This document shows, piece by piece, positions 22,901-32,230 of a stretch of DNA of 64,000 nucleotides. The notes under the pieces were generated by a model. That model saw only the letters and a list, made by a program, of their open reading frames with translations. It was not told where the DNA came from and made no database searches. Within the stretch, counting starts at the first letter, position 1, and each line of letters starts with the position of its first letter. A program made the translations under genes and the position numbers. The stretch comes from Xiphophorus maculatus (lineage: Eukaryota; Chordata; Actinopteri; Cyprinodontiformes; Poeciliidae): assembly GCF_002775205.1 (NCBI RefSeq), contig NC_036460.1, positions 3,974,056 through 4,038,055 of the forward strand. The letters run 5' to 3'.

Positions 22901-23851
22901 CTGCAGAATTACAGGCCGATCTCCAACCTTTCATTCATCAGCTAAATTATTGAAAAGCTGTTTCAACAATTAACTCTGCAAAACAACCGAAACTCTGAGT
23001 TCCTTTAAATCTGGACTAAAAACCCAGCTGGTCAGATTTGCTTTAGAAACATAATAAATGAAACACTGAACAACATTTTGATGTGTAACGACGACACTTT
23101 GACAAAATGTACTGTTTACTGGTTTACTGTGTGGTGTCTTTAGGACTTTTTGTGTTTTTATGACGTAAAGCACTTTGAACCGCCTTGGTGCTGAAATGTG
23201 CTTTACAAATAAACTGATCGATTGGTTGATTGATTCTAATCTGCAGCAGGCGAGTTCCACATCCTGCCTGAGACACTCCCACGTCAGACGGAGCTCAAAC
23301 GTTTTCACCAACACAACCAGCGGTACCAGAAGCCGGTCCAATGACCGTGGTGCTACTGGGCTCGGTTGGCCAGCAAACGGGCCTGACCAGAACCTCATAG
23401 AGAACCTGTGGAGCCAAGAGGAAGATGAGAGAATTCATGCAGAAGGAGCCATTTTATGTGGCTCCACCTGTTTACTGCGCAGATTCAGCGCTGGTGCAGA
23501 GTTTCTGCAGCTTCTCCTTATCAATCAATCAATCAGATTTATTTTATAGCACATTTCAGCAACAAGGCAGTTCAAAGTGCTTTACATCATAAAAACACAA
23601 AAACCAACAATTCTTGATTTTATTGGCTCCTTAGCAGCAAGTAGACAATATAAACATCACTAACTGTGTAGCAGCAGCTCTATGATCTGAGACTAGAAAC
23701 AGTTTCCAGTTTTTTGTTTGTAAAATGTAACATGTTTATCAGTCGATCATTTTTAATTTGAACTCTAGTGAATATTAGTGTTGTTGTTTGAAAGTGGAGT
23801 CCTACCTGAGCTGCAGAGACACAGAAGCAGCATCAGAGCTGTTTGGTCCAT
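10672..23851 (-). CDS. SRCR-superfamily type I membrane receptor with Ig-like domain (CD163/CD5-like), 11 exons
   Basis: The coding exons, 5' to 3' on the minus strand, are 23806-23851, 21710-21913, 20119-20427, 19743-20036, 18191-18499, 17815-18108, 16788-17096, 16412-16705, 11090-11458, 10841-10920 and 10672-10764. They total 2601 nt (866 codons plus stop), all with GT/AG borders and no break. All internal extracellular exons are phase 1-1. The protein has a signal peptide, a short SRCR-like domain, three alternating pairs of a full SRCR domain (A, six or more Cys) and a second type (B), one Ig-like domain with several sequons, one transmembrane helix and a 30-residue tail. SRCR receptors bind microbial or host ligands on leukocytes or epithelia; the ligand here is unknown. 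The three A/B pairs are recent duplicates. Introns hold a Gypsy element, a solo LTR and an L2-like LINE. I do not assign an orthologue. Confidence 0.9.
11090..11458 (-). CDS. SRCR receptor: Ig-like domain exon
   Basis: This is a phase 1-1 exon of 369 nt (123 codons) beginning GLLVEPLIFLSS and ending SSAS-G. An Ig-type disulfide pair is visible (FSITC ... GTYRC with the G-x-Y-x-C motif). There are at least five N-glycosylation sequons (NFS, NYT, NQT, NHS, NVT), so this is a heavily glycosylated membrane-proximal Ig-like domain, probably C2 or V-like. A tiny linker follows before the transmembrane exon. Confidence 0.85.
11574..11797 (-). repeat. Gypsy element 3' LTR
   Basis: This 224-bp terminal repeat (TGTAAGACTC...TTACTCTTACA) matches 15970-16205. 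A purine tract on the minus strand lies directly at its inner edge. It contains AATAAA-like sequence on the plus strand, and its minus strand is the sense strand of the element. Confidence 0.88.
12158..13145 (-). pseudogene. Gypsy integrase (core and C-terminal domain), truncated
   Basis: On the minus strand the core reads THGNRYMLVVMDYFTKY (first catalytic Asp), HTDQERQFDSDL (second Asp) and GMVERANRSLKDQ (Glu), a DDE integrase. A break near 12780-12810 leads to another frame with MVYGREARLPADL, DPGDLVWVD, RWTGPFKVL and HYNHLKPY, the C-terminal domain typical of Ty3/Gypsy. The N-terminal zinc-binding HHCC part is cut off at about 13145. Confidence 0.85.
13146..14642. mobile_element. Unclassified AT-rich insertion inside the Gypsy element
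   Basis: This block separates the integrase part from the Tc1 remnant and does not look like Gypsy. A 27-base direct repeat (TATATGCCTTTATTTGTTTC...) occurs at 13224-13250 and 14616-14642, the latter directly against the Tc1 break. Short open frames occur (for example 14045-14236 and 14375-14563 on plus, 13378-13632 on minus), but I recognise none. It may be a retroviral fragment or a non-autonomous element. Confidence 0.4.
14643..15377 (+). mobile_element. Tc1/mariner transposon remnant, 5' truncated
   Basis: Plus-strand codons encode the C-terminal half of a Tc1 transposase: KHGGGGVMVWGCFAGDTVG, then QDNDPKHTS (second catalytic Asp, 14896-14898), then WPPQSPDLNSIEMVWGELD (catalytic Glu, 15013-15015) and a conserved end KAKGGY. 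The spacing fits DD34E. The 5' half, including the DNA-binding domain and first catalytic Asp, is missing, and a frameshift lies between 14810 and 14880. The 3' terminal repeat (GTCCAAACTTTTGGTCTGTA) ends next to a TA at about 15376. Confidence 0.92.
15378..15796 (-). pseudogene. Gypsy gag N-terminal fragment
   Basis: Minus-strand codons start MSEDDSPATSSSELQRRAGD at 15796 and continue through a helical segment (RESFTLWARRYEVIHQAHY) to AADIQ, where the Tc1 remnant interrupts the frame at about 15377. It lies between the 5' LTR/primer site and the interior, as gag should. No zinc knuckle remains. Confidence 0.75.
15970..16205 (-). repeat. Gypsy element 5' LTR
   Basis: A 236-bp direct copy of 11574-11797, with an 11-nt extra segment (AGAAACAATTG region, ~16025). 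It is followed by the CTAG target duplication at 16206-16209. Confidence 0.88.
16412..17096 (-). CDS. SRCR receptor, pair 1: exon A1 (16788-17096) and exon B1 (16412-16705)
   Basis: This is the last SRCR pair before the Ig-like exon. A1 differs from A2 at about five of 309 bases (for example Gly/Ser in the CREI-G/S-CGP motif). B1 carries the variable patches VDVSSSYWN, WRIWSHCFL and CLPYGENSD. The intron on its 3' side is about 4.95 kb because of the Gypsy insertion at 11574-16205. Confidence 0.88.
17815..18499 (-). CDS. SRCR receptor, pair 2: exon A2 (18191-18499) and exon B2 (17815-18108)
   Basis: Both exons are open, phase 1-1 and flanked by GT/AG sites identical to those of the other pairs. 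A2 keeps all cysteines of a group-type SRCR domain. B2 has its own variable patches (VAVMDSYWD, WGIWSYCLQ, CLVFYENSD). A 541-bp solo LTR lies in the intron between A2 and the upstream B3. Confidence 0.88.
18649..19189. mobile_element. Solo LTR in the intron between SRCR exons A2 and B3
   Basis: The homologous intron of the neighbouring repeat (about 17230-17250) runs continuously through AAACCGACTGTACCTGG. Here the same site is split by 541 bp that begin TGTTAGAG and end CCTATCA, with a 5-bp target duplication CCGAC at 18644-18648 and 19190-19194. TG...CA ends, a 5-bp duplication, an internal AATAAA (19026-19031) and no coding sequence indicate a solo LTR. It inserted after the SRCR duplication. 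Confidence 0.92.
19743..20427 (-). CDS. SRCR receptor, pair 3: exon A3 (20119-20427) and exon B3 (19743-20036)
   Basis: A3 (309 nt) is a complete SRCR domain with NRCSGRLEV, VCREISCGPPS and GLTCSG. B3 (294 nt) is the second type, with SRCAGRLEM, CAGLDCGSAV and EFICSG. They are separated by an 82-bp intron of the same length in all three pairs. A3 differs from A2 by only a few bases, whereas B3 differs from B1 and B2 at many codons. It lies nearest the 5' end of the transcript. Confidence 0.88.
20428..21709. other. SRCR intron between exon 2 and A3
   Basis: AT-rich intronic DNA. I see no exon, transposon ends or coding homology in it. Confidence 0.5.
21710..21913 (-). CDS. SRCR receptor exon 2: short, incomplete SRCR-like domain
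   Basis: This is a phase 1-1 exon of 204 nt (68 codons). It starts after a TTCCAG acceptor and ends CSG before GTGATT. It shows the SRCR opening (LRVVAGRSRCVGRLE) and the CRQLHCGS core, then jumps to the closing EIICSG. The central third of a normal ~100-residue SRCR domain is therefore absent, which may weaken its fold or reflect a reduced variant used in fish receptors. Confidence 0.82.
22230..23240 (+). mobile_element. L2-like LINE fragment, RT part and 3' end
   Basis: In shifting plus frames the codons resemble the part of an L2/CR1-type ORF2 before and at the start of RT: a KPPWENVQTF segment (about 22395), RRAERKWSKTQL, then NYRPISNLSFIS (about 22912-22947), a conserved RT motif. After a deletion of most of the RT, the 3' end follows: FKSGLKT-like codons, then CACTTTGAACCGCC...AAATAAAC and a TTGATTGA-type tail at 23218-23236. 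It lies in SRCR intron 1 and is highly degraded. Confidence 0.72.
23518..23605 (-). mobile_element. LINE 3' end, inverted relative to the previous copy
   Basis: AATCAATCAATCAGATTTATTTTATAGCACATTTCAGCAACAAGGCAGTTCAAAGTGCTTTACAT is, in reverse, the same 3' terminus and short-repeat tail as 23155-23236. It is a 3' stub of an L2-like LINE in the opposite orientation, about 280 bp from its counterpart. Confidence 0.75.
23806..23851 (-). CDS. SRCR receptor exon 1: start codon and signal peptide
   Basis: The ATG is at 23851-23849. The 46-nt coding part gives MDQTALMLLLCLCSSG, a short hydrophobic signal peptide, and ends in phase 1 at a GTAGGA donor. The start is chosen because this peptide is the only one upstream of the first SRCR exon that fits phase 1. 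Confidence 0.85.
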
Positions 23852-24515
23852 GTTTCCTCTGGATGTGGAGTGAAGCTTCGTCTCTTGATGTGATCAGGAT
23901 GTGGCTCCAAACTCTGAACACTTCCTACTTTAAGCTTTTTTATCTGCTACTTCCTGAACGTCACAGTTCAGGTCTTTGGCTGCTTTCAGAGACAACGCCT
24001 CCTTCCTAGGAGCTGATCATGAAGATGGGTTCATACTGGGCCTACTGGGATTCAGGGGTTTCACCAGTCTCTGTTGTTCCTGTGTTTAGTTCAGTCTTTG
24101 TTCTGCATGTGGCCGGAGTGGATCCAGGTGTGTGATCCACTGAAGGGGAACCTGATGTTGTTGGCAGCAGTAGCTCAGCTTCCCTCCAGGAAGGGGTCAC
24201 AGCTAAACAGAAATGAGCCCAGGTGTAGCTGCTATGAAGAGAAGAAACAGAGAGAGAACATAAACTTAATGTCAGCAAAAACTGCAGACATTCAAGGATG
24301 GAGAGCAGTAGGAGAAAGAAGCAGAGGAAGGAGATGTTTTCAGTTTGTCCTCCAGGAGGATTGATGGAACATCTTCAGATTATAAATCTGGAACATTTAA
24401 ATAGATTTTTTTCATGAGACATTTTTCTGTCATTTCATTTCAGTTTTAGTCTTTGACCATCAGAGCAGAAAGGCTTCATAGAGGCAGAGAGAGAAATCTA
24501 AACATTAATCTGGAT
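23852..24515. other. Upstream region of the SRCR gene
   Basis: This should hold the 5' UTR and promoter of the minus-strand SRCR gene. I see no convincing TATA box or CpG cluster, and no coding exon. Open frames in both strands look incidental. Confidence 0.4.
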
Positions 24516-25155
24516 GTTCAGCCTCTGTGTGCTGGCGTGAGCATGCTGAGTGATGCTAATCTGGATTGAAGCTTCAGCAACATTATCAGCTTTGTTGCAA
24601 CATAACCAGGTTTTTCAGGGTAAATCTAAACTTTAGATCTTCAACTGGAAAAAGTTGTTTATTTCAAAGAGCTGAGATATTTTAGGCCCATTTAACTCAA
24701 AACATTTATTATTTAGAATATTAAACACTACCAGCCCCTTTATGTTGCTGCAGCAACATGCATTTATATCATAAAACAATGAATGAAGAGACATGAAAAT
24801 CTAAAATATTAGCTGAACCTCTGAGGTTCTGACCCAAAATCTGAGCCCAGTTGGACCAAAGTTACCTGTTTGATAGTCGGGTCGGGTTTCTGTGGTGCAT
24901 TTTTAATAAGTCATCATTTTTTTGGGCATAGAAACCATAACTAATTGCTCACTTGGACTAATTTCAATCTATATATTCATAGTTTTACTAAAAGAAAAAA
25001 ACAAACATTTTTTGCATGTTTAGCTTTAGCCATATTTGGATAGGATCCCAGTTTTCCTTTGCTTTGGCTGACTTGATTTACTAAATGATGAAATATCAGT
25101 CAATAAATGACAATTATTCAAAATCCCCAAACAGATTACAGACTTCTGAGTTAAA
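24516..25155 (+). repeat. Long direct repeat, copy 2 (partner at 307-940)
   Basis: Starts at GTTCAGCCTCTGTGTGCTGG and stays almost identical to 307-~735 for about 430 bases, then becomes clearly more diverged while remaining alignable. The two copies are in the same orientation, 24.2 kb apart. Confidence 0.8.
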
Positions 25156-25289
25156 TTTTTATACTTTTCTGTCATAATTAGAACAATTCTATTGATATGT
25201 AATTAGTGGAGCTAATTTTTAGCTTAGCTTAAAGCTAACTTGAAGGTAGAGAAACTATTTTTTGGTCATGAAGCGTGAGAATTCGGTGT

Positions 25290-26150
25290 TTAACACTAGG
25301 ATGATACAGTTTTCGAGTCCTTCCCATATCGGCTCAGCAGGGCCAATAGGCCGGAGTCCACCCTGACGACTCTGATGGCTCAAATTAGCATCCCTTCTTC
25401 AATTGTAAATGTGGTCGTTGACCGTCAGGCCAGAGGGTAGGAATGTGAATAGTCCATGTTGGGGGTGGGTATCTATGATACCTGCAGGAGATCAGGTCTC
25501 CTGTAGGTAGTGCTCTTCAGTTTAGTTTTGAAGCATACATGAAGTGTTTTTGGAGAGATGTGACCTTTTGCAGCTGATCCATGATGTTGTGCTGCATTAT
25601 CCAGGTCATTTTGCCAAATGTACATAGAGTTTGCAAAACATACAATCTGTTTCAAAAAATATGCAAAGGTTTTTCTAAAAGAAATTAGTAATGTTTCTCT
25701 TTGAAATAAAGCTAAGAGGGTATAACATGACAGTTTAGAAATAAACTAACCAAATTAACTGTGTTGATCCACCTCAAAAAAATCATGCAAAAAGTGTAAG
25801 CAAAAGAAATCTGGGAGACTTTGCACATGCAAATTTGCATGCAGCCTTTTGTGCTGTGGAGGATAAATAGGTGACTGCTTCACCTATTTAGTTCACAAGA
25901 ACTAATGGCATTTATTTCAGTCATAATCTTGCGGGGGGTGACCAAGGTTCCATCACTATGTGACAGCTGGTCAGCAAACCTGGCAAACATGATTGACATG
26001 GCAGCACTGAATGCACATGTGCTTTATCAGGCATGCATTGGGGTGCAGGAGAGACGGGTGGACTTCCTGGTTGAGCTTGCAAAAGAGTTGGGTAACTCTC
26101 ATGTGAGTGAGAAGAAGGCACACAAGGAGAAACTGCTTCGGCAACAACCT
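25290..26150 (+). mobile_element. piggyBac-type transposon remnant (transposase C-terminus)
   Basis: Plus codons from about 25905 encode NMIDMAALNAHVLYQACIGV, then ERRVDFLVELAKEL and a basic end. This matches the C-terminal part of piggyBac-derived transposases (the segment following the last catalytic Asp, with the I-D-x-A-x-x-N-A motif). A TTAACACTAGG at about 25289 resembles a piggyBac TTAA end but is only a candidate. The catalytic region and the C-terminal cysteine-rich finger are not found, so it is inactive. Confidence 0.7.
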
Positions 26151-26164
26151 TCCACACCCAGCTC

Positions 26165-26380
26165 AGGCAAAAGGGCGAAGTGTCAGGTCAACCATCGATG
26201 CAGGATGCGTGTCCTGAGGCCGAAACATCATCAGTGACCCCTCACACCCCCACCATGGACTGTTCTCCCTGCTGCCCTCTGGAAAGAGGTTCTGCAGCAT
26301 CCGGTGCAGGCCCACCTGGTTCCGAAACAGCTTTTTCCTACTTGCCATCAGACTGCTGAACTCTTAACTGGACTGCACTC
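26165..26380 (+). mobile_element. Non-LTR retrotransposon 3'-terminal coding fragment
   Basis: The stretch with CCCCCACCATGGACTGTTCT, CTGCTGCCCTCTGGAAAGAG and CATCAGACTGCTGAACTCTT is the recurring C-terminal coding end of a fish LINE (a conserved ...LLPSG-R-- ... AIRLLN motif in translation). It directly follows the piggyBac fragment. Clade not assigned. Confidence 0.6.
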
Positions 26381-26700
26381 AAAAAGTGAAAGTTTCCTCC
26401 AAGGCACCGCTGGTAGGAAATCGACATTATTCACACTTTACATAATTCAAAAAAACAAATTAGATTTATTGTTTGATGGAATATTTTTCATGTGTTTGGA
26501 AACAGATTAGTTGCACTGTCATGAAGAAGGATATAGTTTATTTATTCATTCACTGTTAACTTACAAGTAAATTATTAAATCATTACTCAGCAAAAGAGAA
26601 ACCATCTTAGTGTTTAACCTAATTTAAAAATTATCCTTTTGTTAAAAATCCTCCTAATCTGTCAGATTTCTGTTGCCAGTTGAATCTATTATGTAGTTTC
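26381..26700. other. AT-rich intergenic DNA
   Basis: I see nothing recognisable here. Confidence 0.5.
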
Positions 26701-26739
26701 AAACTAAGCTCCATTTATGTGGCAGCATACTAAGGCTGT

Positions 26740-26970
26740 TGTAGATAAAGACAAAAAATAAATACATTTCTAACAAAAAAATCCAGAACTTTAAAAAAAA
26801 ACGTGGAAATTTCGGCTTCAAAGGTTGAAAGTTTTTTACTGTCCAAGTTGTTTTCCAGAAAATTTCTGAGATTAATTTCAGTTTTTCCTTTGCAAATTTT
26901 TGACTTTTCAAACTCACAAATTGGCTTTTTCTCCTAGAAAATGTTCAAGTTTTTGGCAGAAATTTATTTT
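26740..26970. repeat. GAGATTAATCTC-family dispersed repeat, copy 1
   Basis: AT-rich sequence with phrases such as GAAATTTCTGAGATTAATTTCAG and TTTTTCTAGCAAA/AGAAAA recurring at 33555-33765, 39235-39445 and 51030-51600. Here the palindromic core is decayed. Class unknown. Confidence 0.6.
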
Positions 26971-27009
26971 TCTTTTTTTTAATCAACGGCCAAAATACAA
27001 TGTCATACA

Positions 27010-27425
27010 TTGACACCAGTCCTGTTTGGTCCACTTTAATTGAACTCTAGTTTGCTTGCCTAGTAAGTAGTCTACAGTGCAGGGCATTCTGGGTAAATAC
27101 AAGCAAAACAAACATGCTAGCCTAGCGCTACCAGGAGAAACGGCTCGTGGTCTTTAGCCAAAAATAAGAAAAATCCTCCAGCCTCTAAAATCTGACGCTA
27201 CTCCATCTCTGTTTACATTTCATGAAAAAGGAAGTTGCGCTCAGTGACTACTGCAGAGGTTTTTATGTTGTTTCCTTCATTGGTTGTTGGTGCAGCGCCC
27301 CCACAGGCCAGGAGGGGAACAGGTTTTTCAAAGGGTTTGATTCAGTGCCGTTTGAAAAAGTAACTCAGCAGCTGGAAATGGAACAAATGTTGCAATTTTG
27401 GTCCCAAATCGAAGATAGAAAATAA
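27010..27425 (+). repeat. MITE-like dispersed repeat (GCAGGGCATTCTGGGTAAA family), copy 1
   Basis: Contains the core GCAGGGCATTCTGGGTAAA (27077 on), the AGCGCTA...GAGAAA...GGTCTTTAGCC segment and the GGTGCAGCGCCCCC...GAGGGGAACAGG segment. These recur at about 41,900-42,260 and 46,870-47,120 (same strand) and at 45,755-46,310 (inverted). Confidence 0.75.
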
Positions 27426-27885
27426 CTTGATAATTGATAGATATGTTAAAGTTAATAAAAACCTACTTTATAAACACAGAATTTTTACATTTTTTTCTTT
27501 TTGATGAACGTTTCTAATGAAACTGTTTAAGATTTCTAGATTTTTCCTTGGTTGTAAAAGGAATAAAAAGAGTATTTTTGCTTTGTTTTAAACATTTAGT
27601 GTTTAAAATTGTTAAGCTTTATTCTTACAATTCAGAAAACAGGAGCAAGAAAAGGAAATGTTGCAGACAGACTTAAACCTTGTTGCTGGACTTCCGGGAA
27701 GGCAATGGAGAAGATGGACTCATAATTTCGCTGCTCCACCAGACCCACAATAAACAGCCGACAAAGTAATGAAAAGTGATAAATATAAAGTTATATATAA
27801 GTATGTATGCGTGTGTGTACGAGTATAGATATGTATGAATATTTATATGTATAGGTAGGATTTATTTATTTATTATTATTATTTG

Positions 27886-27889
<4 letters not shown>

Positions 27890-27932
<43 letters not shown>
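27890..27932. repeat. (TA)n microsatellite
   Basis: About 21 TA units, directly upstream of the LINE ORF1 remnant and preceded by other TA/TTTA-rich sequence. Confidence 0.97.
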
Positions 27933-27934
<2 letters not shown>

Positions 27935-28552
27935 ATATAGAGTCGACACAGGGGGGCAGAATTTCAGAGGGGAACAGAATTGCGCACAAGACCTCGACCT
28001 GAAGAGCTCTCTACACCAGGTAGATTCATCCATGGAGGACTTAAAGAAACGAATGGAGGGGCTGGACAGAAGAGTGACTGAAGCGGAGGACAGAGTAAGT
28101 GCAACGGAAGACAGAAACATGCGGCAGGAGAGAGAGCTGGGACACTTGCTAGAAAGAGCAGCTGTACTCGCTGCTAAATGTGACGACATGGAAAACAGAC
28201 TCCGCCGTAATAACTTCAGGCTGTATGGCATTCCAGAGGGAGTGGAAAAAGAAGATATTGTGAACTTTCTCACAGACTTTCTGAGCACTTCTCTAGAGTT
28301 TCAAGAAGAAGTTGTCATTAAACTAGAAAGAGCACACAGAGCGCTAGGCCTAAAGCCGCAACGGTGCCCCCAAGATCCATTATAGCCCGGTTTTTGGACT
28401 TTAATATAAAACAAAAAGTGCTACTACAAGCTTGGAAGCAAAGAAACATAAAGTACCAAGAGCACACGATTTATTTCGACCATGACTACTCACCTGACTT
28501 GCAGAAGAAAAGGAAAAAGGTCAGAGAGAAGCTAAAAGAAAAAAAACATTAA
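27930..28552 (+). pseudogene. L1-clade ORF1 (RNA-binding protein), frameshifted
   Basis: The first block has a long coiled coil (EDLKKRMEGLDRRVTEAEDR), then the RRM-type NNFRLYGIPEGVE segment and a second-strand motif (KLERAHRALG). A frameshift at about 28364-28380 leads to the C-terminal domain (RSIIARFLDFNIKQKVLLQA, then YFDHDYSP). This domain order is that of L1 ORF1p (trimeric nucleic-acid-binding protein). No N-terminal start is visible past the TA tract. Confidence 0.85.
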
Positions 28553-28840
28553 AGCCCAGCTGAAACTCTTCATGAACGGTGGCACAAAACTCTTCCCCTC
28601 GCTCCTAGCAGCATACTCTACACTGAAAGATCTTGGCATTGAATCATCCCTGGAGGACAGAGAAATACTGGAGGAGGAGCTGTCACGGGAGGGATGGACA
28701 ACCAAGGGAAAGAAGAGGAAGAGCCAACGGCTAATGGCTCTCAGATGATTCTCAGATAACTTTGATCTGCTGAGATCAGAGTTATCAGTCTTTAGGAGAC
28801 CCACCTTAATGAGACAGAACATAAAAAAACTTAGAAGGGC

Positions 28841-29650
28841 ATGGGTAGGGCAGGTTTACAGTGTTCATGTGAAAGGGGCAGATGGAGAGGAGTTGCCATC
28901 TTATGTCGCAGATCACTAGGCTTCATTGTAGAGAACAAAAAGGGATGCTACATTTTGGCTGTAGGTACAATTAGAGGAGTGAGAATATCCCTCTTAAACA
29001 TTTATGCGCCTAATGAAGATGATCCTAGCTTCTTCAAGGACATTTCAGCTCTTCTGACAGCAAAAGCTGATGGATTTATACTAGCTGGAGGGGATTTTAA
29101 CTGTGTGATGATGAACCACAAACTGGACAAATACCCATATGAACAGAGACCAGTGACCCAGAAGGCTAAAATTCTGCCCAGTTTGATTGAAGAAATGGGG
29201 CTAGTAGATTTATGGCGTCAAAGCCACCCCAAGGCGCATGATTACACATTTTTTTCAAAGGTCCATGGAAGCTATTCCAGAATAGATCTCTTTTTTTGTT
29301 TTAAGGGGGGGTGCACATAAAGTTACAAATTGCCATAATGAACCAATAACAGTATCAGACCACGGTCCAGTTGTTATGACAATAAATTTAGAGAACAATA
29401 AACAACCTAAACAGTGGAGAATGAATGTTTCACGTCTAAAAAAAGTTGTGCTGAGGGGGAAATTAATCTCTTTGTCATCCCAAATCAAAAGAGAACACGA
29501 TAAAAAACAAGTAGAGTTAGAAAATCGCATACGACAATTGGAGGAGGAGGAGGAACATAAAAAGACTAATGATGAACCTACTTTAAAATCTCTTGACGAA
29601 TACAGACAAACACTGGATATCTTATTGACGCACAAGGCAGAGGGGGCTTT
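28841..29650 (+). pseudogene. L1-clade ORF2, endonuclease domain, frameshifted
   Basis: Encodes an EEP-type endonuclease: GVAILCRRSLGF, LLNIYAPNED, LAGGDFNCVMM, TFFSKVHGSYSRIDLFF. A frameshift in the G-run at 29305-29311 interrupts it. The catalytic SDHGPV motif follows in another frame at about 29356, then a basic helical linker (29376-29687). The start of ORF2 (catalytic N and E residues) is not readable. Confidence 0.85.
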
Positions 29651-29655
29651 ACGGT

Positions 29656-32230
29656 TTGCTAATCAAAAGTACTATGAATCGGAATAGGGCCAGCAGGCTA
29701 CTAGCATTTCAGCTGCGCAAGATACAGGCGGATCGCACAGTGGAAAAGATAATGAATCCTTTCACAACGAAAATGCTGTCACATCCTAAAGACATTGCAG
29801 AAGCTTTCTCAGCCTACTATGAGACACTTTATGATTCAGAGGAAATAGACAGTAAAAGAGAGAAGATTAAGAATGTATTGGGTGAAATCAAGTTACCAAA
29901 ATTAACTGAAAATGATGCCAAGGCAATGAGAGATCCAATCACAAAACAGGAAATTGAGGAGAAGAACAATAAAGTGCCAGGAGTTGATGGATTCCCTGCA
30001 GAATTTTATAAGCATTTTAAAGCTGAGGTCACGCCCCTATTACAAAGAGTATTTAATTACGCCCTCACAAATAAGGACCCCCCAAAGTCTTGGTCAGAAG
30101 CAATAATACCTATAATTCCCAAAGAGGGCAAGGACCCCATAAATTGCTCGTCCTACAGACCAATAAGTTTGCTCTGCTGTGATTTGAAAATTTTAACTAC
30201 AATACTGGCAAACTGAATTCAAAAATGCATCCACACAATAATTAAACCAGACCAAACAGGGTTCATAACGGGACGTTTAGGGATAAATAATATTAGGAGA
30301 ACTTTAAATGTGATCTGTGGCGAGACAAAAACAGGATCTTTCAATGCTTCTCAGCCTTGATACTGAGAAGGCATTTGATAGGGTGGACTAGCAGAATCTG
30401 AAACACACACTGGCAACAATGGGATTTCATAGAGACTTTATCAAATGGATTGATGTGCTATATTCTGGACCCACATCCAAAGTACGGGTGAATGGATACT
30501 CAAAGAAATTTGGTTTAAAAAGAGGAACTAGGCAGGGATGTCCTCTTTCGCCTCTACTATTTGCTATTAGTATTGAGCCTCTGGCAGAAAGGATACGGAC
30601 AGACCCTGGAATTCATGGAGTAACAGCAGGTGGAGTCGCCCATCAAATCTCATTATATGCGGATGACATTATTTTGTATATTTCTAATCCTCTGAGCTCA
30701 ATCCCTAGGCTTATGACTAGTTTAAAAGAGTTTGGAGAAATCTCAGGCTATAAAGTTAATGAAACCAAGTCTGAAGCTATGATGTTGGTGGGAAAATGGC
30801 CTACAGATTTAGATAAAGAGGTCACTTTCAATTGGCCCAAGAGGGGATTTAAATATTTAGGTGTGATGATTACACCACAAACATTGCAACTATTTAATGG
30901 AAATTATAGTAGCTTAATCACACAAATAAAATCAGACCTGTCCAGATGGGAGATTCTTCCTCTGTCCCTTTTGGGCAGAATAGAAACGGTGAGAATGAAC
31001 GTACTTCCATGATTAATGTACCTATTTCAGGCACTACCTATTTGGATACCTGCCTCCACTTTTAAAATTTTAGATAAAATTATTAATAACTTTATTTGGC
31101 AAAGGAGGAAACCAAGAATCAGACAGAAATTATTGTTAAGCCCAAGAGAAAAAGGTGAAAAAAGGTCTGCCTAATCTGAAATTGTACTACTGGGCAGCAC
31201 AACTTCGTGTTGTGGTCGAGTGGCTTGTACAGGATGAGGAGACCAACTGGATTGGTCTGGAGAGCAATGCATGGCCACTGGTACCCCTTGAAGCGTTGCC
31301 ATTTATGGAGGGAAAACATTGGAAGGATTTAAAAATTGAAAATGAGTGGATTAATTGTACATACAGAGTCTAGTCTCTAGTGAGGAAGAAAATAGGAGCA
31401 TCTTTAACTATATCACGCATAATAAAAATAGCCAAGATTATTGACTTCTTTCCAAACAAACTGGAAACAGTTTATCAGAGATGGGCTCAGAAAGGATTAA
31501 TAAGAATTAATCAGTTATTCAGTGGAGAAACTCTTAAGTCATTTAAGCAGTTACAAGATAAATATGGATTATGCTCAAAAGATTTCTATAAGTACTTATA
31601 AGAATTAAGGGATTACCTTTTATCACACAAAGAATGGCCTACCTTGAAACAAAATACATTACCTTTAGAAATATTTCTGATAAAATGTGTAGAGGTCAAT
31701 AATAAGAGGAAGATTATATCTAATTTATATAAACATTCACAGATGCATTTCTCTGACAATTCTATAGATATAAAACAAAAGTGGGAACTAGAAATGAATA
31801 TTGTTATTGAAGATGAGGAGGGGGAGGAGATTTGTGAAAAAGGTTTTAAGATCACCCACAGTCCAGGGTGGAAGGAATTTGACTGGAAATTAAGAATGAG
31901 ATTCTTCAAAACACCTTTCAGTATTTCAAAATACAACAGAAATGCTACGAATTTGTGCTGGCGGAGCTGTAATCAGATTACACTCACATTTTCTGGGACT
32001 GCCCAGTACTGATTCCTTTCTGGCAGGGGGTTCAGACAGAAATTTTAAAAATATTTAAGGTCACGGTAACACTGAACCCTCTGCGTTATATATTGGCTTT
32101 GACCCCAGGAGAAGATATTGGGAAAAAGAAAGTCCAGTTACTACAGATTCTGCTACTAGTAGCAAGGAAAATGATAACTCTGTCCTGGCTCAAGCTTGAA
32201 AATGTTGGTATTTTAACTACAAATAAATAT
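29656..32230 (+). pseudogene. L1-clade ORF2, reverse transcriptase and C-terminal region, multiple breaks
   Basis: Blocks 29656-30216, 30419-31012 and later short frames to ~32,230 encode the RT fingers (VPGVDGFPAEFYKHF), then NCSSYRPISLL, RQGCPLSPLLFAISIEPLAE and the catalytic YADD at 30656-30667, which is intact. Stops at 30214-30216, 30356-30358, 31011-31013 and beyond break it. The tail with WDCPVLIPFW-like wording (about 31990-32025) matches the L1 C-terminal region. Confidence 0.85.
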
